NCBI GenBank assembly: GCA_963668245.2
Contig: CAXXKB010000003.1
Span: 1 to 64,000, forward strand
DNA length: 64,000 nucleotides
Source: Anoxybacterium sp963668245
Lineage (GTDB): Bacteria; Bacillota; Clostridia; Peptostreptococcales; Anaerovoracaceae
Direction of reading: 5' to 3'
The notes beneath the pieces are model-generated. The model did no database searches and was not told the origin of the DNA. It saw only the letters and a list, made by a program, of their open reading frames with translations. Every line of letters begins with the position of its first letter. Positions within the stretch are counted from its first letter, which is position 1. This document shows, piece after piece, positions 34,191 through 43,115 of the stretch. The translations under genes were made by a program, and so were the position numbers.

Positions 34191-34367
34191 TTATGAAGTC
34201 CCTTTGGAGAATCCTTGAATTAATCTGATAATCTTGTCAATTGCGATTATAATTTCATCATGAAGCTGAACGATTCCCTTAAAATCACTTACGCCATCAG
34301 GGTTGGTATCTTGAAAACTGCGAGGACAGATTTGATAGACAACTTCTTCTTTCCAACAAGTTTTCAC
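34191..34367 (-). pseudogene. N-terminal fragment of a GH13 alpha-glucosidase
   Basis: From GTG 34367 the translation contains WKEEVVYQICPRSFQDTN followed by DGVSDFKGI. This is the conserved start of oligo-1,6-glucosidase or trehalose-6-phosphate hydrolase. After about 38 residues homology stops, and a TAA follows at 34191-34193. The remaining 500 residues of the enzyme are absent. Confidence 0.75.
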
Positions 34368-34386
34368 CACTTACTTCGCTCCCTGT

Positions 34387-34782
34387 TTATAAATTTATCT
34401 GACAAAATTCAATGTGCTCACCATTAGGTCCACCCACAATGAAATAGCTGATGCCATTTTTCCAATAGTGCAATGTTTCAATTCCATCTGATACTACGTT
34501 CATTTTTTCGTTTTGAATTTGTTGATACAAATCTTGAATATTAACGACATCTAAGGCAATGTGGTCAATTGCGCCACTTACTCCAGTAGCCTCTACATTA
34601 TCCCATAGTTCAATGACTAGTCCTTGGTTTTCTAAAAAAGCGACTTGCCCGCCATTATTGACTTGGTTTTCTTCATTGATGATTTGAAAACCAAGTTTTT
34701 CATAAAAAACGATGGATTCGCTCATTTTTTTTGTAGGGATCCCGATATGTTGGAGTCCACGAATATACTGATTAACTTGCAT
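34387..34782 (-). CDS. VOC-family (glyoxalase-like) protein
   Basis: 131 residues with the vicinal-oxygen-chelate fold. The first beta-alpha unit LQHIGIPTKKMSESIVFYEK includes a metal-ligand His; FLENQGLVIELW, IDHIALDV and PNGEHIEFCQ give the other typical ligand positions. It would be a metal-dependent lyase, isomerase or resistance protein; the substrate cannot be told. AAGGTG precedes the ATG. It lies between fragments of other genes, in a patchwork region. Confidence 0.85.
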   Translation of the reverse strand: MQVNQYIRGLQHIGIPTKKMSESIVFYEKLGFQIINEENQVNNGGQVAFLENQGLVIELWDNVEATGVSGAIDHIALDVVNIQDLYQQIQNEKMNVVSDGIETLHYWKNGISYFIVGGPNGEHIEFCQINL

Positions 34783-34879
34783 ATTGACACCTTGCTTTCC
34801 TTAAAATTTCATTTACAGTCATACTAATCCTTTTGTTCGAACAGATTTTTTTAATAAGCGGGGTCTCACCAAGATAAGG

Positions 34880-35345
34880 ATTTAATTTGCCGTAGAACAT
34901 GAAAAAATTCGTCTTGGTAGACATGATGGGCACTGAGTCTTAGCATCATGCGTCTTCCGCTGTGAATCAGTTTCCCAACAGTCTTGAAAATACGAAGACG
35001 GATAGTCAGTATCTGTAGGCCTTTTACCTTTTCCGGGAACGCTAGCGCGCATAAAATTCTTGATGTTATAGGAAACTAAGCCGACCATCATGCGAACAGC
35101 ATTCTCCAAGAAATGAAAACTGTCTGTCTTATCGAAGAAGAAGCCATTCTTTGCTTCATTGATGAAATTCTCCCTCGTACCTCTCTTTCAAGTACCTACT
35201 TAGTAACGAATAGGGTAAACATGCTCTTCCCTCTGACTCCATTCGATCTCATCCCCAACTTGAACAAACTGATCCGCCATTTTGAATAAGCGGGGATTTC
35301 ATTTGAGTCGGATAACATACTGATGCTCTTTTTCCTCGCATAGTA
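34880..35345 (-). mobile_element. Remnant of an IS1380-family transposase
   Basis: Pieces of the C-terminal half of a transposase can be read across frames on the minus strand: YVIRL, NPRLFKMADQFVQ, then ENFINEAKNGFFFDKTDS, AVRMMVGLVSYNIKNFMR, and RLRIFKTVGKLIHSGRR. At least two frameshifts and a stop interrupt it. The N-terminal half and clear terminal inverted repeats were not found, so the element is dead. Confidence 0.75.
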
Positions 35346-35638
35346 TGAATTTTTAGATGTTCTAACTTATTTATAATAATCGCTTTGTTATATAGCATTG
35401 AAGCATCACTTATGAGTTTATCTGTGTTATCCGTCATTAAGCTTTATAGCCCCCTGTTCTTCCTAGATAATTTTCATCATAATTCTCATTAAATCTCTGA
35501 TGTAACCCCAATTCAACGTCGATGAGTATTACTTCAGTATAGTAAAGGGGCTAATCAATTGTCATCGAAGATTAACTTAACTTCATAATACTTACCAAGT
35601 AATTCATATTTGTCCCCTATTCATTTTTAACCGTAAGT
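35346..35638. other. Stretch between IS remnant and ABC-type ATPase gene
   Basis: AT-rich, no supportable gene. A 62-codon minus-strand frame spans the IS remnant boundary and is probably chance. Confidence 0.35.
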
Positions 35639-38047
35639 TTAGTACATTTCATCTTTTACATTAAATGATTGGCCTTTTAGGTTGTATTTCAAAAATTTGT
35701 ATAATATATAATTTTCCTTGTCAGTCTCGTGTGTAGATAAAATAATCTGTTTGTTTGGAAAATCGTTCCTAAGCACTTCTATAAATGATGCAATATTAAT
35801 ATCATCCATAGTTTGTACTGGATCATCAATTAGAATAAACCCTATATCATCTGTTTGTTCTGAAATGTATCGCTTATTCATTGCAAACAAAAAGGATAGA
35901 ACAAACCCTGATAATTGCCCTGAGCTGAATGTATTGAGTATGTCATGTTTTGCATCACCATTCGAAACAAATCTCATTTCATCTTTATTAATAAATACAC
36001 CTAACCCATTTTGATAATCCTGCAATATTTTCCCTGTGTATATTAGAAGAGGTACACGCAACTTTTTTAGAACTAAATTTTTATATTCCTCTATTGCAAT
36101 ATTATAGAAGTTCTTTAGTTCATTAAAATTATTTCTGATTATTTCAAGTTTCTCCAATTTGATGATTAATGTCTTCACATCATTTTTTATCTGATCAATC
36201 TCATTATTTTTCAGAAGACTATTTTGATATCTTACAAACATAATTTTATTATCTGTGGCAGTTTTGTCTTTTAAATTTGATTGTTCAATTGATAATAGGT
36301 CAGCATTTCCCTTAAATATATTGTCGTAATTATAGAGTTTTAAATTCTCTGTGAAGTTCTTGTTTTCATAATCAGAAAGCTTCGACTCGATAATTCTTTT
36401 CAGTTCAATAATTTTGCTTATCTCATCTAGTTCTCTCCACGAATTAATATCTCCAACAAATCCATGGATTTTAGAAATATCATTCATTTTCTTTTCTGAC
36501 TTAAGAAGCACGGAATATTCACTTGCAATGGTACGAATTTGTTCAATTTCGTTGTCATCTTTTCGCTTAAACAATTTTTCTATTGAATCAACTATTGAGT
36601 TAGCATAATTAGATAGCATCGCTTTCTTGTCTTTTATTTCTACAGAAATATTATCTTGTGAACTTTTCAACTGAGTACTTAAAGAACTATATGCTGCTTC
36701 CAATAGCTCAGGATTGTCATAAGGGCTATTGCAATAAGGACACTGATTTGAATTTGCATTATTTCCTCTAACTGAATGTAGCTTTTCTCTCGCTTGTATC
36801 AGTTCATTTGTCTTCTTTTGATTCTCTCCAAGTTGGGAATTTAGTACTTTTATTTCGTTAACAAGATTATCTACATCACCAATTACTACCGCCTCAGGGA
36901 TTATTCCTATTTCTTGCAATGAAATCATATCTTCTTTTTTATATTTTGAAATATCCAATTCACTGCGGAAGAAATCACTGTATTTAAAAACATCCAGCAC
37001 TCGGTTCAATTTAGCAATTTCATCTTCAACCTGTTTATGATTAAACTTATTGCCATTCATAAATTCATTGAATTTTGTGTAACTTAAGATTGCTTCATTA
37101 TCATTTGAGCACATCATTATTTCATTATTTTTTAGTAACTTCCTGTAATCAGCTAAATCTTGATATAGATTATAGATGCCATTTATTTCATCAATATATG
37201 CTGACAGTTGGTTCTCTGAAATGTCCTTTAACACAAACTTCTCAAGATCCCATTTTTTCACTACACAATTTTGAGGATAAACAAGTAACGGAGTATAATT
37301 TGTTTCTTTATATGCTCCTCCAGCATCATCTAACTTCATTTTCAAATTAGATATCTTAATATCTAACTCACCTTTTGTAGCTTTTATTGCATCGTTAATT
37401 AAAACTCCATTTTTTGCCTTAGAGGCTCCTGTAAGGCTTTTTTCTATTTTATCAATCTTCGCTTGTATAGTTTCTGTTTGAAGAAGTTTAGTCATGCTGT
37501 CTTTTCTACTAGAAATACTATTTTTTAGAAAATGAACGGATTCCGCTTGAGAAACGTAATAGTAGATATTAAAATGCTCTTTTATGTAGTTTAAATTCTC
37601 AAATTCTGAAATGTCTCCCTTCCAATCTATATTACCATTTAAAAATTCATCAAATTTATTTGTATCAACTGGTCCTTCAATACAAGTGAATTTAATAGCT
37701 GTATCAAAGGTTAGCTTTGTAAGACTATTATCTATCTCTGCAATAATAGTTATCTTTTCATGTCTTTCATTTATCAATGTTAATATCAAATATCCGCATT
37801 CATCTGATGTATTTAACAGAATATTTTTACCAAGATTGGTTCTTCCATCTTCAATATCTGAATTTAAACGTGTTATTCTTTTAGTAAAAATCAACTCAAC
37901 GGCATCGAAAAATGTTGTTTTCCCAAATCCATTAGGTCCTGATAAAATAGTAGGATTTGTATCATGAACAAAATAAAATTCATAGAATTTCTTATAGTCA
38001 AAACACTTAAAATTGCGTACTTTTAGACTTTCAATTTTATAACTCAC
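35639..38047 (-). CDS. ABC-type (Rad50/RecF-like) ATPase of an ABC-3C defence system
   Basis: 802-residue SMC-like ATPase. The N-terminal Walker A is SGPNGFGKTTFFDAVE (about residue 37). Two long coiled-coil regions flank a zinc-hook-like CPYCNSPYD motif (about residue 437). The C-terminal ABC signature is FSSGQLSG and Walker B is GFILIDDPVQTMDD. GTG start, one-base overlap (TAGTG) with the preceding gene. With the two upstream genes it forms a three-gene set like the ABC-three-component systems described by Aravind and colleagues. There the ATPase is thought to sense invading DNA and license a nuclease effector. The role is inferred from that context. Confidence 0.85.
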   Translation of the reverse strand: MSYKIESLKVRNFKCFDYKKFYEFYFVHDTNPTILSGPNGFGKTTFFDAVELIFTKRITRLNSDIEDGRTNLGKNILLNTSDECGYLILTLINERHEKITIIAEIDNSLTKLTFDTAIKFTCIEGPVDTNKFDEFLNGNIDWKGDISEFENLNYIKEHFNIYYYVSQAESVHFLKNSISSRKDSMTKLLQTETIQAKIDKIEKSLTGASKAKNGVLINDAIKATKGELDIKISNLKMKLDDAGGAYKETNYTPLLVYPQNCVVKKWDLEKFVLKDISENQLSAYIDEINGIYNLYQDLADYRKLLKNNEIMMCSNDNEAILSYTKFNEFMNGNKFNHKQVEDEIAKLNRVLDVFKYSDFFRSELDISKYKKEDMISLQEIGIIPEAVVIGDVDNLVNEIKVLNSQLGENQKKTNELIQAREKLHSVRGNNANSNQCPYCNSPYDNPELLEAAYSSLSTQLKSSQDNISVEIKDKKAMLSNYANSIVDSIEKLFKRKDDNEIEQIRTIASEYSVLLKSEKKMNDISKIHGFVGDINSWRELDEISKIIELKRIIESKLSDYENKNFTENLKLYNYDNIFKGNADLLSIEQSNLKDKTATDNKIMFVRYQNSLLKNNEIDQIKNDVKTLIIKLEKLEIIRNNFNELKNFYNIAIEEYKNLVLKKLRVPLLIYTGKILQDYQNGLGVFINKDEMRFVSNGDAKHDILNTFSSGQLSGFVLSFLFAMNKRYISEQTDDIGFILIDDPVQTMDDINIASFIEVLRNDFPNKQIILSTHETDKENYILYKFLKYNLKGQSFNVKDEMY

Positions 38048-38844
38048 TATTTTACCCCTTTCAACATTTTTTTGATTGCTTTTTCTAGATTATCCTCATC
38101 AATTTTAAAATCATCTTCTAGTAGAAGTATCTCCTCAATGTTAGTTTCATTATTATTTAAAATTTGATGGTACTTGATTTGCTTATCTATTAAAGCCCGT
38201 TCAACCTGTTTTTCTATAGGCTCAGGTGCTAATTCAGTCTTAAACTTATACTGTAAAAATGGAAGTTTAGCAAACATACGAATTACCAGGCCATATGTGC
38301 TATCTAATTCTTTACCTTCAACCAACTTGAAATAACTATCCTCATTATCTACAATTTGACATAGTGCATCTACTAATGTTCTGTCACTAAACTGCGATAG
38401 AGAATTTTCCAATTGCTCAATTTGTTTTTGCGTATAAGGCAAAACATATCTTTTGAAATAGTTGGGTGATTCTTCTATTGAGTAAACAGCATTTCTATAG
38501 TTATTCAAATTTTCTATATTTTCAAATAATAACAGATAAATTGCCGAGGTATTCTTATCTATCTGACTAGCTTCTTTTGCGTTACCAAATGATTCTATTA
38601 TTTGTTGCTTAAACGAAATATTGTCCGAATCTACGCTTTTTGAGTATTTATTTTCAAGCTGTTCTAATGCATTAATTACTTCTACCTCATCGTTTTCAAA
38701 TCCCCTACAATCTATGGCGTTAATAATGAAATAATTAGCGATTTCTGTGTGTTCATGCTTATAGAATTCTAAATTTATTCTGCCAATATCGGTTAGTTTA
38801 ACGTAATTGTATGTTCTAAATATTCTATCAATCAAGTCATTCAT
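38047..38844 (-). CDS. Middle component of the ABC-3C-like system
   Basis: 265-residue, largely helical, acidic protein without recognised motifs; the first 25 residues (IFRTYNYVKLTDIGRINLEF) look like a winged-helix-type start. Its ATG overlaps the nuclease gene by 8 bp, and its stop overlaps the ATPase start by one base. All three proteins are thus translationally coupled. Position and size fit the middle component of ABC-three-component systems, which bridges ATPase and effector. I cannot assign a specific subfamily. Confidence 0.65.
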   Translation of the reverse strand: MNDLIDRIFRTYNYVKLTDIGRINLEFYKHEHTEIANYFIINAIDCRGFENDEVEVINALEQLENKYSKSVDSDNISFKQQIIESFGNAKEASQIDKNTSAIYLLLFENIENLNNYRNAVYSIEESPNYFKRYVLPYTQKQIEQLENSLSQFSDRTLVDALCQIVDNEDSYFKLVEGKELDSTYGLVIRMFAKLPFLQYKFKTELAPEPIEKQVERALIDKQIKYHQILNNNETNIEEILLLEDDFKIDEDNLEKAIKKMLKGVK

Positions 38845-40414
38845 TATCTATCAGTTCCCCCTCTGCTATATCTTTACTTATTATTCTCATGACTTTTGAT
38901 TTGTTGTAATTAATTTTTTGTCGTTCAGCAGAATCCGAAGTTATATCTACAATTTCATTTAATTCATTAGTCCCCATAACATTGAAGTTATTTTGATTGT
39001 ATCTATAGTCAGGCTTATTCAATCTATCAGTAATTAAGACATCACTTTCGTAAATAAAAAATTTATCTGCATTATTCATGCTTAATTCTTTATTCAATTG
39101 GGCTTCAAAATCTTCAATATACTCATTTTCATCCAAAGTTAGTCGATAAATCTCTTCATTTTTTTCAGCTAAAATAACATTTGAATCATAATATTTCAAA
39201 CATTCTATTTTCTTCAAAAATCTAATAAATAAATTGTTAACGACAGTATCTCTTGGCAAATTATTCTTTGGAGTTCTTAGGAGCAGCTTATATAAAAAGT
39301 CTTTTTTGTCTTCATAGCTTTTATTGCAAATCTCTATCATCTGACGATATAAATTACACTCATCAAAAGTGGTGCAACTCTCACAATCACTACATACACA
39401 ATCAGTTCGGATACTACTAGGATATTTTTTATATGTATCCTTTATCAACTGAAGCAACTCATAATACTGATATTCCGTTGTATTACTTTCAGCCTTATGA
39501 TCTTTAATTATCAGATCAAGTATTTTGGAAAACTCCACTTTACATGAATTTTTTTTACTGCAGGTATTATGAGCACTAATCACATCTTTTGAAAAAATGA
39601 CGATCTTATCATAAATAAACTGATAATACGTTTGATTATAGTATATGCTCCCCTGAGGATTAATCTTCTTTAATATCTTCTCAATAATTTCGCATGAATT
39701 TTGAATGACACTTGCAGGTGTTGTAAATTGTTCACCATATACATTCCATATATCTGAATCAGACTTACCATTCAACAACCCTTTATATAGAGATAATTTA
39801 TTCTTTGCGCATGCAACGGCTTTAATCACATTCTCTTTTTCATTATTGCCATCACAAATTGAACATAATATTTTGTATAAAGAACCTTTCGGCGTATTGT
39901 TGTTAATTTTACTAATTAGGATATACTTTTCTTCTGTTTGCTTATACAAAGCATCGCTTCTTTTTATTTTTCCCCCAAGTGTGGGGCCTAATGGTGTTAT
40001 CTCATCACTAAATTCTTTTTCTGTTTTAACTTCCTTGTTTAGATCAGATAACAGACAGTCAATACTCTGTACAGTTTTCTCTATGAAATCAAAAGGAATT
40101 GTAGCTTCGGGAACAATATGAAAATATGCATTTTCAGCTGCATACTGTAAGGCAGATATAATAAAGCATGTTTTATCATCATTGTCTAAACTGACATTAC
40201 CTGCTTTAACTTGATGTAAACTTATGTAATTATCCCCTTTTATTATAGAAAAATCCTCTTCACCTTCGATTCCTAATTTATATAAAATGATTTCTTCCTG
40301 ATTACCTAATTCAATAACTTGCCATATATGATTTAAAGCTATATATAAAGCTATATGCCGTTGATACTCAAACCCTTCCCAAGCTGGAATGGCACTAATA
40401 GGTGCGATTATCAT
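38837..40414 (-). CDS. Putative nuclease effector of the ABC-3C-like system
   Basis: 525 residues. The N-terminal ~100 residues match the DUF4297/Cap4-like restriction-endonuclease fold: WEGFEYQRHIALYIAL, then GIEGEEDFSII and ISLHQVKAG, giving a likely E...D...QxK catalytic set. The middle carries a Cys cluster, CVCSDCESCTTFDEC, suggesting a zinc site. The C-terminal part is uncharacterised and probably contacts the other components. AGGAG lies 8 nt before the ATG; it is the first gene of the operon. Predicted to cut DNA when an infection signal is sensed. Confidence 0.75.
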   Translation of the reverse strand: MIIAPISAIPAWEGFEYQRHIALYIALNHIWQVIELGNQEEIILYKLGIEGEEDFSIIKGDNYISLHQVKAGNVSLDNDDKTCFIISALQYAAENAYFHIVPEATIPFDFIEKTVQSIDCLLSDLNKEVKTEKEFSDEITPLGPTLGGKIKRSDALYKQTEEKYILISKINNNTPKGSLYKILCSICDGNNEKENVIKAVACAKNKLSLYKGLLNGKSDSDIWNVYGEQFTTPASVIQNSCEIIEKILKKINPQGSIYYNQTYYQFIYDKIVIFSKDVISAHNTCSKKNSCKVEFSKILDLIIKDHKAESNTTEYQYYELLQLIKDTYKKYPSSIRTDCVCSDCESCTTFDECNLYRQMIEICNKSYEDKKDFLYKLLLRTPKNNLPRDTVVNNLFIRFLKKIECLKYYDSNVILAEKNEEIYRLTLDENEYIEDFEAQLNKELSMNNADKFFIYESDVLITDRLNKPDYRYNQNNFNVMGTNELNEIVDITSDSAERQKINYNKSKVMRIISKDIAEGELIDNE

Positions 40415-40805
40415 AGTCTTTCTCCTATCCTATATCTCTGCTGCTCCGACGAAGTCTTTTCTGTCGCCACTTTCTGATTATATTCGTACCCTTCTCTTTA
40501 ACACTCAATAACATTCTAAATATTAATAGTATACAACTTTTTTAAATATAATATTATACCTGAGTTATTTATATATTTTCTGAAAACGTCTTGAAACGTT
40601 AGTCTTCCAACTTAATTTGTATTTCCAGTTCACACCCAAAGGGTGTTTATAGAACAAGTGAAAAATGCTGTTGCAGCAAGGCTAATCGTAGTTGCTTGAA
40701 ATTTTATGAATTATTCAAGTTCAGGTATTTCTTTGAATGACAATCACTTAGTTTTAGAAACAATAAAGTGATCGAGTGCTTCTGGTCCTAGAACTTCTCC
40801 TACAT
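40415..40805. other. Region upstream of the ABC-3C operon
   Basis: No credible gene. TATAAT and TATACT occur on the minus strand at 40553-40558 and 40530-40535, so promoters for the operon probably lie here. The right end borders the second copy of the duplicated segment. Confidence 0.4.
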
Positions 40806-41057
40806 TCAACACCTGCTGTGTAAAAATAAGTCCGCTTCAGATGGAGTGAGGTCTGAATTTGGCTGGTTTGATAGAGTATGGCACCGCGCTCCGTTATTTC
40901 GTGCATACATCTCAAAAATTGCAGATTCGACAATATCCGCGGGGGTTTCAAAAAATTCATACTCCAAAGCTAAGTGCGTTTGCAACGCTTCAATCATCTT
41001 AGTAGTGCTCCCATCTAATTTGAGAAACATACTGGATTCTAATGCGTCATTCGACAT
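40806..41057 (-). CDS. Small acidic protein, copy B (divergent tail)
   Basis: 83 residues from ATG 41057, the copy B version of the gene at 29216. The first 52 residues are about 90 percent identical to copy A (MSNDALESSMFLKLDGSTTK). After EMYAR the sequence differs completely (NNGARCHTLS...), because the duplication ends at about 40901. The tail is therefore probably junction sequence rather than native. Function unknown. Confidence 0.6.
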   Translation of the reverse strand: MSNDALESSMFLKLDGSTTKMIEALQTHLALEYEFFETPADIVESAIFEMYARNNGARCHTLSNQPNSDLTPSEADLFLHSRC

Positions 41058-41176
41058 ACCGATCACCTTCCCTTTCTACCTAAAATATCCGTAGAATCTT
41101 CCAGATGATTGATTTATGAACAGAAAATTTTAGAAAAATTCCCTGCCTTTCTTTTTAAATATCCACGCGTGTTCGC

Positions 41177-41206
41177 TTTACAAGAACAAACATGTGTTCG
41201 TATAAT
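41177..41206 (+). promoter_or_regulatory. Promoter with LexA-type SOS box, copy B
   Basis: TTTACA (41177-41182), an 18-bp spacer and TATAAT (41201-41206). CAAACATGTGTTCG in the spacer is, in reverse, a 13 of 14 match to CGAACRNRYGTTYC. LexA bound here would block RNA polymerase. Confidence 0.8.
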
Positions 41207-41270
41207 GGGGTATAGAATCTGTAAGCAGTCCTAATTCATGACATGAAAGAATGAGTGGAAGGTGAATATC

Positions 41271-41816
41271 ATGCTAAAAGAACCAAGAAAGCGAACAGAG
41301 AAGGTATTTGAAGAGTACAATGACTACCACGATAGGGGTATGGTAAAGTGGCTGACCGCATTCGCTATGGAGGAATTAGCAAAGTCTATTTCGATAGGAA
41401 AAGAGGAGGCGATGAAGGATATTCCCATCCTGCCTCAGATGAGCCCTTTAGAAATCGATATAGCTTTAGCGGAATCCATTCAAAAAAACCGTCTCGTATC
41501 GATACAATTGAACCAAAAAGATCGTTTCGGGCGTCAAACTGAGTCGATAGTAGGTCATTTCACAGGCTACCTCACGGATAATAAGCTTTTGATTGATAAT
41601 GAATGGATTTTAGCGGAGAGTATTCGAAACGTGCGCATTTTGCATGATGAGAAATGGTCCAAGACCCACGTCTTTTCAGCAGATACAAAAGAAAATAACG
41701 GACTGAATTCCACGCGAAAGTTTCCAAATACTGTTTGTATTGAAGACCAAGAAGCTTTTGACACTGATATCACCTGGGTAGAAGACTTCAATCAATGCAC
41801 AGAATGGTTTGAGTAA
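41271..41816 (+). CDS. YolD-like protein, copy B
   Basis: 181 residues, about 85 percent identical to the copy at 29620. The ATG at 41271 has GGAAGG 7 nt upstream. The YolD-like core (LVSIQLNQKDRFGRQ to ILAESIRNVRIL) is conserved, and an SOS-type promoter precedes it. Both copies are intact, so gene dosage rather than replacement seems the result of the duplication. Confidence 0.65.
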   Translation: MLKEPRKRTEKVFEEYNDYHDRGMVKWLTAFAMEELAKSISIGKEEAMKDIPILPQMSPLEIDIALAESIQKNRLVSIQLNQKDRFGRQTESIVGHFTGYLTDNKLLIDNEWILAESIRNVRILHDEKWSKTHVFSADTKENNGLNSTRKFPNTVCIEDQEAFDTDITWVEDFNQCTEWFE

Positions 41817-41971
41817 CCCCTACATGTAGGCCCTTGAGAAAAACCTAAAATGTCGCGTACAAAGATGGCCGCATGTAAAAAATCATGTTCTTGAGTGCTT
41901 TTATCCATTTAAAACTATTTCCTCTCACACTAAGAAAGCGTATACTTTTAATCAAGGGGGGATAGCATTCA

Positions 41972-42208
41972 TTGGAACATTTCGCGCAAGTAATTGAACA
42001 GATTGATTATAAAATAGCTACCGTTAAATTTGATATCAAGGAAACAGAGCTACACCTACATAAGCAGTTGAATGCCGGTGTACCCGAAGAGCACTTGTCT
42101 GATTATTATTCGTTACTGGATATAAACGAAGGTATACTCAGTGGACTGAACGAAGCACTAAGTATCCTTCAAACCGCATGGCTGAACTATACAGAGAGGG
42201 AGCTTTAA
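41972..42208 (+). CDS. Small helical protein, copy B
   Basis: 78 residues, TTG start with GGGGGG 10 nt upstream, the paralogue of 30321-30557. The strongly helical pattern (QIDYKIATVKFDIKETELHL) is conserved. It is followed after 19 bp by another small gene, so the two may be cotranslated. Function unknown. Confidence 0.6.
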   Translation: MEHFAQVIEQIDYKIATVKFDIKETELHLHKQLNAGVPEEHLSDYYSLLDINEGILSGLNEALSILQTAWLNYTEREL

Positions 42209-42227
42209 AGCTCACGGGTAATCATGA

Positions 42228-42422
42228 ATGGAGACGTATCATGAACTGGAAAAGGAACTAGCCGAGGTATGTTTAATGAATGAGTCCGATCAAGACTCGA
42301 TTTCAATCTACCTAGATCGTTTTAATGCACTTGCCGCCACTGGTAACTTGTCGGATAAGCAGTTTGATCGATTGAATGGCTATATTGAAGAACTTATTCT
42401 CAATTGGGGAGACGTAGATTAG
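42228..42422 (+). CDS. Small acidic helical protein
   Basis: 64 residues, acidic, helical (YHELEKELAEVCLMNESDQD, then DKQFDRLNGYIEELIL). No recognised family. The intact counterpart of the deleted remnant at 30577-30628. It closes the small-gene unit before a terminator. Confidence 0.55.
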   Translation: METYHELEKELAEVCLMNESDQDSISIYLDRFNALAATGNLSDKQFDRLNGYIEELILNWGDVD

Positions 42423-42519
42423 ACAAAAGTGGTCCTTTGTAGGGTCCTAGGAACGTCTTTTCTTCCTATTTGAAAAGTTAAGCTGAACGATAACGGAGCT
42501 ACGCAGAACTATAAAAAAG

Positions 42520-42554
42520 AAGGCCCAAAGCGATTCTATACCGATTTGGGCCTT
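42520..42554 (+). terminator. Terminator of the copy B small-gene unit
   Basis: AAGGCCCAAA (42520-42529) pairs with TTTGGGCCTT (42545-42554), followed by TTTT. Clear Rho-independent form. Confidence 0.8.
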
Positions 42555-42567
42555 TTTTAATGTGAAC

Positions 42568-42753
42568 TTATATGTTTCCTATCGTAAAGCCGTTACGACG
42601 TTTCTCCCATGAGTCAAGTATCTCTGCTTTTTTCGGTTCCCGCACGCAAGGATTTCTATCCGGAAATTTGGTAGACGTATAGAAATTAGAAGATTTGACT
42701 AACTCCTCCATTCGAGAAGCACGTGACGGTTCGATCTTTAATTTGATTTTCAT
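42568..42753 (-). CDS. Small basic protein
   Basis: 61 residues, basic (KIKLKIEPSRASRMEELVKS), with GAGGT 7 nt before the ATG. No recognised domain. Present only beside copy B. It is convergent with the small-gene unit across a terminator and upstream of nothing on its strand. May be nucleic-acid binding by charge; unproven. Confidence 0.5.
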   Translation of the reverse strand: MKIKLKIEPSRASRMEELVKSSNFYTSTKFPDRNPCVREPKKAEILDSWEKRRNGFTIGNI

Positions 42754-42803
42754 TCAACTACCTCTTTTTTTAGATTTTCAAAGACAGAAGAGCAGGGTTC
42801 ACC

Positions 42804-43115
42804 CTATCCTTTATTCCCTCTCATAATCCCCACCACTTGGTTTAAGTGCAATAGGACTTTTTCCAGAAACGCTTGCTCGGATAAAACACAAACAGAGTGG
42901 CCTTCTTGCTGCAAAGCTTCCACTTTCTGCATCTTCAGACTTCGAGGATCTTCTTGGAAGAGATTGGTGTTCGCCTTTCCGACAACAAGGATGGTTGTGT
43001 CCTTCGTAACCGCTGCTTGCGGTTTTCCTCCTAATGCAGTGACTAGTGCCTGCGCTTGTTTCCGGGATAACGTATCCAATTTACCCGTAAATACAAATTT
43101 CTCTCCACGAAACAT
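42804..43115 (-). CDS. Stand-alone BRCT-domain protein, copy B
   Basis: 103-residue single BRCT domain, differing from copy A at only a handful of residues (MFRGEKFVFTGKLDTLSRKQ). GAGGGGG precedes the ATG. The shared DNA runs from about 42786 through the gene. The strong conservation of both copies suggests recent duplication. Confidence 0.85.
   Translation of the reverse strand: MFRGEKFVFTGKLDTLSRKQAQALVTALGGKPQAAVTKDTTILVVGKANTNLFQEDPRSLKMQKVEALQQEGHSVCVLSEQAFLEKVLLHLNQVVGIMRGNKG

Larger units (their letters stand above)
40901..42400 (+). repeat. Duplicated segment, copy B
   Basis: Direct repeat of 29251-30633, with a fuller third small gene. A second shared part (BRCT gene) lies at 42786-43128. 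Copy B appears to be the more complete version. Confidence 0.85.

Noticed and set aside
35249..35437. 62-codon minus-strand frame
   Set aside because: It crosses the edge of the IS1380 remnant in the wrong frame; a chance frame.
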